Assembly (NCBI RefSeq): GCF_004011505.1 | Contig: NZ_SAUN01000001.1 | Coordinates: forward strand, 9,699,501-9,763,500 | Source: Nonomuraea polychroma | GTDB lineage: Bacteria; Actinomycetota; Actinomycetes; Streptosporangiales; Streptosporangiaceae | DNA length: 64,000 nt | Direction: 5' to 3' | Part shown: positions 40,624 to 49,219 of the stretch, in pieces | Layout of the letters: each line of letters begins with the position of its first letter | Numbering within the stretch: the first letter of the stretch is position 1 | The notes under the pieces: generated by a model | Database searches by the model: none | What the model was told of the DNA's origin: nothing | What the model saw: the letters and a program-made list of their open reading frames with translations, nothing else | Position numbers and translations under genes: made by a program

Positions 40624-41018
40624 ATGCCGGTTTGGAGTAGCGTCCGGAATATCACTGACGGGCGGAGTACGGGGTGGTCCCCTGAGCTCTACATCATCGG
40701 CAACCTCACGATCGAGGACCTCATTCTCAACCGCGAGCGCCTGACCAGTGAGACCGCATCGCGCAGGCGCAGCGCGAACAGGAGACCACCGAGGCCGCGA
40801 AGGCGCTGGAGGAGCTCCTGGCCAAGGCGCTCACCCTCGGCGGCACCGGACCGGGACTCGCCAAGGCGCTTGCGCTGGGCGGCGCGGGACCGGGACTCGC
40901 CAAGGCGCTTGCGCTGGGCGGCGCGGGACCTGGCCTGGCCAGGGCTTTGCTCAATGACGGAAACCTGGACAACGGCGAATCGGAAATCATTCATAAACCC
41001 TCTGAATTCCGCGAATAG
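40624..41018 (+). pseudogene. Frameshifted small gene with 13-residue tandem repeats
   Basis: Two coding-like frames join near 40758. The first reads ELYIIGNLTIEDLILNRERL and the second AQAQREQETTEAAKALEELL, then (GPGLAKALALGGA) repeated, ending IIHKPSEFRE. The second frame has a TGA just before it and no start codon; one added base near 40758 would fuse both frames into a single protein of about 130 residues. Either the gene is broken or the sequence has an error. No family is recognised. Confidence 0.4.
40848..40925 (+). repeat. 39-bp perfect tandem repeat
   Basis: Two identical 39-bp units (40848-40886 and 40887-40925), each beginning GGACCGGGACTCGCCAAGGC, with a degenerate third from 40926. 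The length is a multiple of three and encodes a 13-residue Gly/Leu/Ala repeat. Confidence 0.88.
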
Positions 41019-41093
41019 CGACGTTACGCGGTTGCGTGGCCCGCGATTCCTCTAGCGTTTTCGAAAATGCCGCTGGAGTGAATTGGAGGGCTC

Positions 41094-41768
41094 ATGCGCA
41101 AGGCCATTTCCGGCATATGTCTGAGTATGGTGGCGGTTGCCGGATGCTCGGCCGACGAGAGCTCGGCGGCGCCCGCCGCCTCGTCGCCGCCGCCCGCGTC
41201 GTCCGCCGACGCGGCCAAGCTCCGCGCCGCGCTGCTGCCCGCGCCCGCGGGCATGCGCATCTCGTACGGCCCGGAGCTGGGCGCCTTCGGCTCGCTCAAG
41301 TCCACCCAACAGGGGCTTGCCGCGGTGCGCCAGGCCAAGCTGGAGCGGCCGGAGTGCGCCGGGGCCGCCCAGCTCGACGCCGCCAAGCCGGACGTCGCCA
41401 AGGCGCCGGGCGCGGTGATCGCCTTCGCCGCCGAACGCGGCTCGATCACGCAGGCCGTGGTGCGGCTCCCGTCGGCGTCCTTCCCCGCGCCGCTGCCGGA
41501 GCAGTGCATGGCGTACACCGCGGACGTCGGCGGCTCGAAGATCTCCTACAAGACGAAGGCCCTGTCCATGCCGACCAAGGGCGACGAGTCGCGGGCATAC
41601 CTGACCACGGCCTCGGGCGCGGACAAGAACGCCCAGATCGGCTCCGTCATGATCAGACGAGGCACCCTCGTCATGAGCATGCTCGTGGTCGGCAAGCAGG
41701 TGAAGCCGTCCGGCCTGTACGAGCTCGCCGACCTCGCCGACAAGAGCCTCGCCAAGGTGACCGGGTAA
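41094..41768 (+). CDS. Lipoprotein with PknH-like sensor region
   Basis: 224 residues; GGAGGG 5 nt before the ATG. Lipobox VAVAGCS (Cys about 18), then a Ser/Ala/Pro linker. The globular part has KLRAALLPAPAGMRISYGPE, ERPECAGAAQLDAAKPDVAK, PEQCMAYTADVGG and SVMIRRGTLVMSMLVVGKQV. The two Cys and strand pattern resemble PknH_C-type extracellular sensor domains of mycobacteria and other actinomycetes, a weak match. It ends 5 bp before the convergent glycosyltransferase stop. Confidence 0.72.
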   Translation: MRKAISGICLSMVAVAGCSADESSAAPAASSPPPASSADAAKLRAALLPAPAGMRISYGPELGAFGSLKSTQQGLAAVRQAKLERPECAGAAQLDAAKPDVAKAPGAVIAFAAERGSITQAVVRLPSASFPAPLPEQCMAYTADVGGSKISYKTKALSMPTKGDESRAYLTTASGADKNAQIGSVMIRRGTLVMSMLVVGKQVKPSGLYELADLADKSLAKVTG

Positions 41769-41773
41769 CGGGC

Positions 41774-43801
41774 TCAGATCAGGACGTGCGCGTCCGGGCG
41801 GCCGACGAACGAGAACTGGGCGTTGCGGGTCAGCTTGATGTGGTCCGCCTGCCAGGTGTGCATCGAGGCGTCGGCGCTGCGCCAGTAGACGAAGTTGAAG
41901 CGGTCCGCCGAGTAGATCTTGACGGAGTCCGCCTTCAGCCGCCGTACCAGCTCGGTGTCCTCGCCTCGGGTGATGTCCGCGAACCCGTACGAGCGGAACA
42001 TGTCCGCCTTGCCGAGGAACGTGCCGCCCTGGACGAGGAACGAGTAGCGGTGCTCCAGACCGGGCAGCCGCAACATCGTGGTGTTGCTGCCCTCGAAGTA
42101 CGCGTAGTGCGCGCCCTTGCCCACCAGCTCCGCGTCGGAGTAGTCGAACGCCCGGACCAGGTCCGACAGGTAGTGGTCGCCGTACAGGTTGTCGTCGTCC
42201 ATCTTGGCGATCAGGTCGCCCTCGGCGGCCGCGATGCCCAGGTTCATGCAGGCGCCCAGCGAGAGCGAGGCGTCGGCGGGCAGGACCACGACGTCCGTGA
42301 TGCCCGCCATGCGCGCCTTGTCGGCGACCACGACGGGGTCGATGTCCAGGCCGTGCAGCACCATGATCAGCTGCAGCGGCCGGTGGATCTGCCGGGCCAC
42401 CGACGAGATCGCGTGCTCGATCTGGGAGGCGCGGTTGGTGGGCAGCACGACCGAGATCGACCGAGTTCTGGGGGTGACCTGGTGTCCGAGGTCCTGGAGG
42501 ATCTGGTCCACGCGGTGTGAGAAGAGGTGCTTGTCGAACACCTCGCGCATCGCCAGGTGCCCCATCCTGGCCCGCAGCTCCGGGCTGTTGATCAGGTGCA
42601 GGACCTGGTTGTACGACTCGATCGGCTCCCGCGCGATGGGGATCAGGTCGCCGAAGGTCTCCTCGATGGCCCGGGACCACCCGGACACGACCGGCGTCGC
42701 GCAGGCGGACAGCTCGAAGACCCGCCGCGCGCACATGGTCGGGGAGTCCAGCACCGAGTTGACGTTCAGGAAGACCTTGTACATCCGGTAGGCGGCGAGC
42801 ATCTGGTCGTACGGCAGCTCGCCCACGATGTGCGGCCGGTACTTCTCCGGCCAGGCGTACTTCTCGTCCACCTCGCCGTTGCGCGCGAAGATGTGCAGGC
42901 CGAGCTCCCGGACCGGGTCAAGGACGGTCTCCATCTGCTCGCGGCGCTCGGGGTGCTTGTCGCGGAAGTACATCCCGGCGAAGACCACGTCGTGCAGCCG
43001 GCCCTGCTTCTGCTGGATCGGGTTGTGCACACGCGGCTGGGCGGCGAACTGCAGCACGTCCACCCGGTCGTGCCCCAAGATTTCCCGATATTTCGGGACC
43101 ATGTCACCGTCGCAGGTGAACACGTAGTCGAACAGCTTGGCCGTGTCGATGAAGAAGTCGAAGTTCGGCGGGTCCTCCTTGTTCCAGAAGACCGTCGGAA
43201 TGCCCTCCTGCTTGCACCAGGCCACCAGGTCGCGCAGCGGCTCCTTGGGGGCGTTGGTGCCGGTCATCTGGTAGCGCCAGCGCCCCTGGTTCCCGTGCCA
43301 GGCCGACTCGCAGAACAGCAGATCAGGCCGCTTCTCCGCGAAGATCTCCGGCCAGTCCTTGAGCCCGAACTCGATCTGGTCCCACTCGTAGCGGAAGGCC
43401 ATCCTGGAGAAGTCGTCCAGGATCACCGCGACCTTCAGGTCCGGCCGGTTCACCGGCCCGTTGGGCCACTTCGCCGGCGGCACCTCGACCAGCGGCGGCC
43501 GGTTGTTGGCGATCTCGACGGCCTCGGTGACCGGCATCGGGGGCTTGGGCGCCTTCTCCTTCGACCGGACCGCCTCGACGATCTTCCCTGGGCTCTTCGC
43601 GCCCAGGGCCTCGCCCAGCTTGAACGTGCGCTTGGCCTGCGTGGCCTCAAGCTTCCACTGCGCGTACGCGGCCTTGGCCTCGGCGATCTCCAGCCGCCGC
43701 CGCAGCTCCCTGACCTCCGCCTCGTGCCGCTCGACGAGCTTGCGCTCCTCGGGTAGCCAGTTGACGGGTCCCAGTCGCTGGTACTCGGGGGTTTCGGCCA
43801 T
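41774..43801 (-). CDS. Two-domain glycosyltransferase (CgeB-like GT plus GT2)
   Basis: 675 residues. An N-terminal coiled coil (ERKLVERHEAEVRELRRRLE) is followed by a GT-B domain of the CgeB/DUF3880 sort: GIPTVFWNKEDPPNFDFFID, DVVFAGMYFRDKHPERREQM, CARRVFELSACATPVVSGWS. The C-terminal 250 residues are a GT2 domain: SISVVLPTNRASQIEHAISS, then KMDDDNLYGDHY carrying the metal-binding D-D-D. It probably transfers two sugars or is a bifunctional polymer enzyme for cell-surface glycan. It follows wecB on the same strand by 57 bp. Confidence 0.9.
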   Translation of the reverse strand: MAETPEYQRLGPVNWLPEERKLVERHEAEVRELRRRLEIAEAKAAYAQWKLEATQAKRTFKLGEALGAKSPGKIVEAVRSKEKAPKPPMPVTEAVEIANNRPPLVEVPPAKWPNGPVNRPDLKVAVILDDFSRMAFRYEWDQIEFGLKDWPEIFAEKRPDLLFCESAWHGNQGRWRYQMTGTNAPKEPLRDLVAWCKQEGIPTVFWNKEDPPNFDFFIDTAKLFDYVFTCDGDMVPKYREILGHDRVDVLQFAAQPRVHNPIQQKQGRLHDVVFAGMYFRDKHPERREQMETVLDPVRELGLHIFARNGEVDEKYAWPEKYRPHIVGELPYDQMLAAYRMYKVFLNVNSVLDSPTMCARRVFELSACATPVVSGWSRAIEETFGDLIPIAREPIESYNQVLHLINSPELRARMGHLAMREVFDKHLFSHRVDQILQDLGHQVTPRTRSISVVLPTNRASQIEHAISSVARQIHRPLQLIMVLHGLDIDPVVVADKARMAGITDVVVLPADASLSLGACMNLGIAAAEGDLIAKMDDDNLYGDHYLSDLVRAFDYSDAELVGKGAHYAYFEGSNTTMLRLPGLEHRYSFLVQGGTFLGKADMFRSYGFADITRGEDTELVRRLKADSVKIYSADRFNFVYWRSADASMHTWQADHIKLTRNAQFSFVGRPDAHVLI

Positions 43802-43858
43802 GGTGGTACGCCTATCGCTCAGCGGAGGAGGTATGTCATGTTACGTCGGAAGCGAAGG

Positions 43859-44989
43859 CTATTCGGGGCGTTTGGCCTGGGAAGCGGGCGCCAGGTTGTC
43901 ACCCTTCAACCAGGCGGCGATCACCGTGGCGATCCGCGGCCCGGCCTTGCCGTCCCAGAGCACCGGCAGCTCCCCGGCCGGCGTGGCGGCGCCGTCGGCC
44001 AGCGCCTTCTCCGCGGCCGCGGGCAGGAGGGCGGGCGTGACCAGCCGGTTCGTGCCATGCGTGATGGTGATCGGCCGCTCGGTGTTGGGCCGCAGCGTCA
44101 GGCACGGCACGCCGAGCATGGTCGTCTCCTCCTGCACGCCGCCGGAGTCCGTGACCACCAGAGCGGCGCCGCGGACGAGTGAGAGAAACTCCACATAGCC
44201 GAGCGGCTCGATGACCTTGATCGTCTCACCGTCGACCAAGCCCGCCTCCGCCAGCCGCGCCTTCCCGCGCGGGTGCACCGGCACCACGATCGGGATCTGC
44301 CGCGACACCTCCAGCACGGCGTCGACCAGCTCCTTGGCGGCCTCGGCCGAGTCCACGTTCGCCGGGCGGTGCAACGTCGCCACGGCATACCGATCCGGTA
44401 TGCCCAGCCGCGCCACCACGGGCGCCGGGTCCAGCGCCGGCAGCGCCGAGAACAGGCTGTCGATCATGGGGTTGCCGACCAGGTGCACCTTGGAAGCCGG
44501 CACCCCCTCGGCCGACAGGTAGGCCAGGGCCTCGGGGGAGGTGGCGAAGAGCAGGTCGGCCAGCGCGTCTGTGACGACCCTGTTGACCTCCTCCGGCATG
44601 CCCCGGTCGAACGAGCGCAGCCCCGCCTCCACGTGCGCGGTCCGCACGCCCAGCTTGGCGCAGACGAGGATCGCGGCCAGCGTCGAGTTCACGTCGCCGT
44701 AGACCACGACGAGGTCGGGATCGTGCTCCTGGACGACCTCCTCCAGCCCGACGAGCAGGGCCGCGGTCTGCTTGGCGTGGCTGCCCGAGCCGACCCCCAG
44801 GTTCGCCACCGGCTCCGGCAGACCGAGGTCGGCGAAGAAGACGTCGGACATCAGCGCGTCGTAGTGCTGACCAGTGTGGATGATGCCCTGCCGCACGCCG
44901 AGTTCACCGAGTGCACGGACCACCGGGGCCGCTTTCACGAAATTGGGACGAGCACCCAAAACGTGCAGGACCAGGGGGTTCTCCCTCAT
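43859..44989 (-). CDS. wecB: UDP-N-acetylglucosamine 2-epimerase (non-hydrolysing)
   Basis: 376 residues, standard for the family. Motifs: HVLGARPNFVKAAPVVRALG, HTGQHYDALMSDVFF, VYGDVNSTLAAILVCAKLGV, HVEAGLRSFDRGMPEEVNRV, LVTDSGGVQEETTMLGVPCL and LRPNTERPIT. It makes UDP-ManNAc from UDP-GlcNAc in the cytoplasm. It is divergent from a glycosyltransferase gene and 1.8 kb from wecC, so together they supply UDP-ManNAcA for a surface polymer. Start ATG 44989, with GGCGAGG upstream. Confidence 0.95.
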   Translation of the reverse strand: MRENPLVLHVLGARPNFVKAAPVVRALGELGVRQGIIHTGQHYDALMSDVFFADLGLPEPVANLGVGSGSHAKQTAALLVGLEEVVQEHDPDLVVVYGDVNSTLAAILVCAKLGVRTAHVEAGLRSFDRGMPEEVNRVVTDALADLLFATSPEALAYLSAEGVPASKVHLVGNPMIDSLFSALPALDPAPVVARLGIPDRYAVATLHRPANVDSAEAAKELVDAVLEVSRQIPIVVPVHPRGKARLAEAGLVDGETIKVIEPLGYVEFLSLVRGAALVVTDSGGVQEETTMLGVPCLTLRPNTERPITITHGTNRLVTPALLPAAAEKALADGAATPAGELPVLWDGKAGPRIATVIAAWLKGDNLAPASQAKRPE

Positions 44990-45045
44990 TGACCTCGCCT
45001 TTCATAGCGGAAGGGAAAAAACGTTGCCTATGGTACGGTCACCGC

Positions 45046-46716
45046 GTGGCATCCGACGCCAGTCGTCAAGACTCCTCTAAGGTTTCCGCGAAGTCCGCCC
45101 GTGCCGGCGTCGGTGGACTTCTCAAGGGCTTCGTCCAGCACCCGATCATCGTCTCCCGCGTCGTCGTGACGAAGGTCAAATCCGACCCCGTCCGGGTGGC
45201 CCAGGCCGCCGCCGACGCGCTCCCGCCCCGGCTGCGCCCCATCGTGGGCAGCGTGGCCTGGCCGGCCGCCCGGCGGGCCCGGCGCATCGTGCGCAAGCTC
45301 GGCATGCGCGTGATCAAGGGGCCGTGGAACGAGGCCAAGCAGCACTGGGACGCCGGCCGGGTCAGCCAGGCCGCCGCCGTGCTCGAGGCCCACACCAAAT
45401 ACCCCTTCGTCAAGCGCAGGGCCGCCTACTACCGGGGCGAGCTGGCCGCCATCAGCCCCGACCCGATCCCGCCGGGGCCCAAGGTGGCCATCCTGGAGCG
45501 GGTCAAGGGCCGGGTCCTGCACCTGGTCACCAACGCGCTGCCGTACACGCAGGCCGGCTACACCGTGCGCACGCACCGCATCGTGACCTCGCAGCAGGCC
45601 GCCGGGCTCGACCCGCACGTGGTCACCAGCTGGGGCTGGCCCATGATGCAGGGGCACGCGGACGCGCCGCCGTACGAGGAGATCGACGGCATCCCCTACT
45701 ACCGGCTGCTGCCCGACGGGCACGGCGAGGTGCCGTTCGAGATGCGCGGGCGCATGGTCAGAGGCGCCGACGCGGTCACCAAGCTCGTCACCCAGCTGCG
45801 GCCGCAGGTCCTGCACGCCGCCACCGACCACCGCAACGGCTCGGTGGCGCACGCGGTGCGCGACCGCACGGGCACGCCGTTCGTCTACGAGGTACGCGGC
45901 TTCCTGGAGGAGACCTGGGCCTCCCGGGACCCGATCAGGGTCGGCAGCGAGCGGCACGTGCTCCAGCGCGAGCGCGAGGCGTTCCTCATGCGCGAGGCCG
46001 ACGCGGTGGTCACGTTGGCCGAGACCATGGCCGTCGAGATCGTCGAGCGTGGGGTGCCCAGGGAGAAGATCCACCTGGCGCCCAACGCGGTGGACGACTC
46101 GCTGCTGACGGCGCACTACGACGGCGCCTCGTTCAGGGAGGCGTACGGCATCCAGCCGAACGAGGTCGTCGTCGGCTCGGTGTCCAGCATCGTGGCCTAC
46201 GAGGGGTTCGCCACCCTGCTGCGGGCCGCCGCGCTGCTGCGTGACCAGAACACGCCGGTCCGGGTGCTCATCGTCGGCGACGGCACCGAGCGCGACAACC
46301 TGCTGGAGCTCGTCGGCGAGCTCGGCCTGAGCGACGCCATCCTGCCCGGCAGGGTCGGGCCCGAGGAGGCGCTGCAGGCGCAGGACGCCATCGACGTCTT
46401 CGCCTGCCCGCGCGAGGATCTGCGGGTATGCCGACTTGTCACGCCGTTGAAACCGGTCGAGGCGATGGCGCTCGGGAAGCCGGTCGTGCTCAGCGATCTG
46501 CCCGCGCTGTCCGAGCTCGTGGGCTCCGACGGCGCCGGGCTGCTGGTGCCGCCGGGCGATCCCGAGGCGCTCGCCAAGGCCATCGCAGGGCTCAGGGAGG
46601 ACCCGGCCAGGCGCGCCGAGATGGGTGAGGCGGGCCGGGCGGAAGTCTCCGCGAAGCGCACCTGGAGCCGCGTGGCGGAGACTTATCAAGCCCTTTACCG
46701 ATCCCTGGCCGAATGA
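45046..46716 (+). CDS. Glycosyltransferase family 4 protein
   Basis: 556 residues from GTG 45046. A long N-terminal extension (about 150 residues, Ala/Arg-rich) precedes the GT-B fold: RVLHLVTNALPYTQAGYTVR, FVYEVRGFLEETWASRDPIR, KIHLAPNAVDDSLL, VGSVSSIVAYEGFATLLRAA, VLIVGDGTERDNLLELVGEL and the donor-site E-x7-E at RLVTPLKPVEAMALGKPVVL. Retaining GT4 enzymes use nucleotide sugars for polysaccharide assembly. Divergent from wecB across a 56-bp space and followed by wecC. Confidence 0.92.
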   Translation: MASDASRQDSSKVSAKSARAGVGGLLKGFVQHPIIVSRVVVTKVKSDPVRVAQAAADALPPRLRPIVGSVAWPAARRARRIVRKLGMRVIKGPWNEAKQHWDAGRVSQAAAVLEAHTKYPFVKRRAAYYRGELAAISPDPIPPGPKVAILERVKGRVLHLVTNALPYTQAGYTVRTHRIVTSQQAAGLDPHVVTSWGWPMMQGHADAPPYEEIDGIPYYRLLPDGHGEVPFEMRGRMVRGADAVTKLVTQLRPQVLHAATDHRNGSVAHAVRDRTGTPFVYEVRGFLEETWASRDPIRVGSERHVLQREREAFLMREADAVVTLAETMAVEIVERGVPREKIHLAPNAVDDSLLTAHYDGASFREAYGIQPNEVVVGSVSSIVAYEGFATLLRAAALLRDQNTPVRVLIVGDGTERDNLLELVGELGLSDAILPGRVGPEEALQAQDAIDVFACPREDLRVCRLVTPLKPVEAMALGKPVVLSDLPALSELVGSDGAGLLVPPGDPEALAKAIAGLREDPARRAEMGEAGRAEVSAKRTWSRVAETYQALYRSLAE

Positions 46717-46834
46717 TGACCTCCACGTTGGCTGTCTCTTCTGACGGGTTCCGTCGCATTAGGCGTGAGCTAGGTGGACTTGAGATAACCTTTGCCACCA
46801 TGAAGTGTTGTTTCCGGCTCCCAAAGGCACAGCT

Positions 46835-48097
46835 GTGACAGAAATAGACTTGGCTGTCATCGGCCTGGGCTACGTCGGCATGCCGCTCGCCAAGGAGGCG
46901 GTGGGCGCTGGTCTCCGCGTCGTCGGCGTGGATGTCGACCCCGTCAAGGTGGAGGCGCTCAACGCCGGGAAGTCGTACATCGACGACCTGACCGACGCCG
47001 ACCTCGAGCACATGCTGGCCCACGGGTTCAGCGCCACACTCGATGAGACCGTGCTGGCCCGGAGCAACACGATCGTCATCTGCGTGCCCACGCCGCTGGA
47101 CGAGGACCACCGCCCGGACCTGTCCGCCGTGGAGGGCGCGACCAAGGCCGTCGCCCGCAACCTGAGCAAGGGCACGCTCGTCGTCCTGGAGTCCACCACC
47201 TGGCCGGGCACCACCGACGAGGTCGCAAGGCCCCTGCTCGAGCAGTCTGGCCTGGTCGCCGGCGAGAGCTTCCACCTGGCCTTCTCGCCCGAGCGGATCG
47301 ACCCGGGCAACCCCAAGTTCGGCCTGCGCAACACCCCCAAGGTCGTCGGCGGCTACACCGCGACCTGCCGGGACCGCGCCACCGCGTTCTACGGGCAGTT
47401 CATCGAGCAGGTGGTGCCGGTCAGCGGCACCCGCGAGGCCGAGATGGCCAAGCTGCTGGAGAACACCTACCGGCACGTCAACATCGCGCTCGTCAACGAG
47501 ATGGCGATCTTCTGCGACGAGCTCGGGATCGACCTGTGGGAGGCCATCGACGCGGCGGCGACCAAGCCGTTCGGCTTCCAGAAGTTCCTGCCCGGGCCGG
47601 GCGTCGGCGGGCACTGCATCCCCGTCGACCCGTCGTACCTGTCGTACACCGTGCGCAAGCTCGGCTACCCGTTCCGGTTCGTGGAGCTGGCGCAGGAGAT
47701 CAACGAGCGGATGCCGTCCTACGTGGTGGCCCGCGTCCAGCGCTTGCTGAACAGGCATAAGAAGCCCGTGAACGGCGCCAGAGTGGTTATGCTCGGCGTC
47801 ACTTACAAACCGGATATCGCCGACGAACGGGAAACCCCGGCCCTGCCGGTGGCGCGTGCGCTGCTGGAACTGGGCGCCGAGCTCTCGTTCGCGGACCCGT
47901 ACGTCAAGGAGTGGTCGGTAGACGGCACCCCGGTGCCGCGTGAGGAGGACCTGGCCGACGCCGTGGTCAACGCTGACGTGACGCTGCTGATGCAGCAGCA
48001 CGCCGCGTTCGACCTCGACATGGTCGAGGCGAAGGCCAGGCTCGTGCTCGACACCCGCGGCGTGCTCGCCGAGGGTGAGCGCGTCGAGCGGCTGTAG
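46835..48097 (+). CDS. wecC: UDP-N-acetyl-D-mannosaminuronate dehydrogenase
   Basis: 420 residues from GTG 46835 (MTEIDLAVIGLGYVGMPLAK, Rossmann GxGxxG). The UDP-glucose/GDP-mannose dehydrogenase family motifs follow: VICVPTPLDEDHRPDLSAVE, VVLESTTWPGTTDEV, FSPERIDPGN, AKLLENTYRHVNIALVNEMA and the catalytic Cys in PGPGVGGHCIPVDPSYLSY. It oxidises the C6 of a UDP-sugar with 2 NAD+. The substrate UDP-ManNAc is inferred from wecB nearby; other UDP-HexNAc substrates are possible. Confidence 0.92.
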   Translation: MTEIDLAVIGLGYVGMPLAKEAVGAGLRVVGVDVDPVKVEALNAGKSYIDDLTDADLEHMLAHGFSATLDETVLARSNTIVICVPTPLDEDHRPDLSAVEGATKAVARNLSKGTLVVLESTTWPGTTDEVARPLLEQSGLVAGESFHLAFSPERIDPGNPKFGLRNTPKVVGGYTATCRDRATAFYGQFIEQVVPVSGTREAEMAKLLENTYRHVNIALVNEMAIFCDELGIDLWEAIDAAATKPFGFQKFLPGPGVGGHCIPVDPSYLSYTVRKLGYPFRFVELAQEINERMPSYVVARVQRLLNRHKKPVNGARVVMLGVTYKPDIADERETPALPVARALLELGAELSFADPYVKEWSVDGTPVPREEDLADAVVNADVTLLMQQHAAFDLDMVEAKARLVLDTRGVLAEGERVERL

Positions 48098-48116
48098 CGA
48101 CGGAGGGCTGCGCGCA

Positions 48117-49205
48117 GTGCACGTGCTCGTCATGACGGTGGTGCATAACCCCGAGGATGCGCGGATCTTGCATCGGCAGATCCGTGCCCTCGTGGATGCC
48201 GGTCATGAGGTCACGTATGCCGCCGCCTTCACCGCCTTCGGCGTCGTCCCCCGACCCTGGGTCACCGGAGTGGACCTGCCGAGAGCGGCCCAGCGCAACC
48301 GGATCTCGGCGACGTGGGCCGCGCGGCGGGTGTTCAAGCGCATGCGCGACAAGGTCGACCTCGTCCTGGTCCACGACCCCGAGCTGTTGTTCGCGGTGTG
48401 GGGCGTGCGCAACCGGCCGCCTGTGGTGTGGGACGTGCACGAGGACACCCCGGCCACGCTCTCGCTCAAGCCCTGGCTGCCCTCGGCGCTGCGGCCTCCC
48501 GTACGGTTCCTGGCTCGCCTGCTGGAGGGCACGGCCGAGCGGCACCTGCACCTGATGCTGGCCGAGACGGCGTACGCGGGCCGGTTCAAGCACGCCCACC
48601 CGATCGTGCCCAACGAGACGTGGGTGCCGGACTCCGTGACGCCGCCCGGCGACGACCGGGTCGTCTACCTCGGCTGGTTGTCCAAGGCCAGGGGTGTGAT
48701 CGAGGCCGTCGAGGTGGCCAAGCTGCTGCAGCCGTACCGGGTGGCCGTGGAGCTGATCGGGTATGCCGACCCGCAGAGCCGCCCCGTGCTCAACCAGGCC
48801 GTCACCGAGGGCCTGCTGGAGTGGCGCGACTTCATGCCCAACGACGAGGCGCTCAAGCGGCTCGACGGAGCGCTGGCCGGGCTGTCGCTGCTGCACGACG
48901 AGCCGAACTACCGGCACTCGATGCCCACCAAGATCGTTGAGTACATGGCGCACGGCATCCCGGTCATCACCACTCCGTCGCCGCGTGCCGTGGAGCTCAT
49001 CGAGCGTTACGACAGCGGCGTCGTGGTGCCCTGGCAGGACCCCAAGGCCGTCGCCCAGGCCGTGCTGACACTCCGGGACGACGTACGCGAGCGGCGGGCG
49101 CAGGGTGCGCGCGGCTACGCGGCGGCCCGGGCCAACCACCACTGGCCCAACTCGGCGAAGCGGTTCGTGGCTCAGCTGGAGTCCTGGGCCGGGGTCAAGC
49201 GATAA
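48117..49205 (+). CDS. Glycosyltransferase family 4 protein
   Basis: 362 residues from GTG 48117, with GGAGGG 9 nt upstream. GT-B fold: VLVMTVVHNPEDARILHRQI, DLVLVHDPELLFAVWG, PPVVWDVHEDTPATLSLKPW, RVVYLGWLSKARGVIEAVEV, HSMPTKIVEYMAHGIPVITT and ELIERYDSGVVVPW. It begins 19 bp after wecC and ends 14 bp before the next gene, so wecC-GT-DUF4434 is one operon. Confidence 0.92.
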   Translation: MHVLVMTVVHNPEDARILHRQIRALVDAGHEVTYAAAFTAFGVVPRPWVTGVDLPRAAQRNRISATWAARRVFKRMRDKVDLVLVHDPELLFAVWGVRNRPPVVWDVHEDTPATLSLKPWLPSALRPPVRFLARLLEGTAERHLHLMLAETAYAGRFKHAHPIVPNETWVPDSVTPPGDDRVVYLGWLSKARGVIEAVEVAKLLQPYRVAVELIGYADPQSRPVLNQAVTEGLLEWRDFMPNDEALKRLDGALAGLSLLHDEPNYRHSMPTKIVEYMAHGIPVITTPSPRAVELIERYDSGVVVPWQDPKAVAQAVLTLRDDVRERRAQGARGYAAARANHHWPNSAKRFVAQLESWAGVKR

Positions 49206-49219
49206 CGGGATTGCCACAC

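Noticed and set aside
41052..42734. 560-codon minus-strand frame across the lipoprotein and glycosyltransferase
   Set aside because: It is out of frame with the real glycosyltransferase and covers the lipoprotein antisense.
45028..46689. 553-codon minus-strand frame over the GT4 gene
   Set aside because: Shadow frame; the plus strand has the GT-B motifs.
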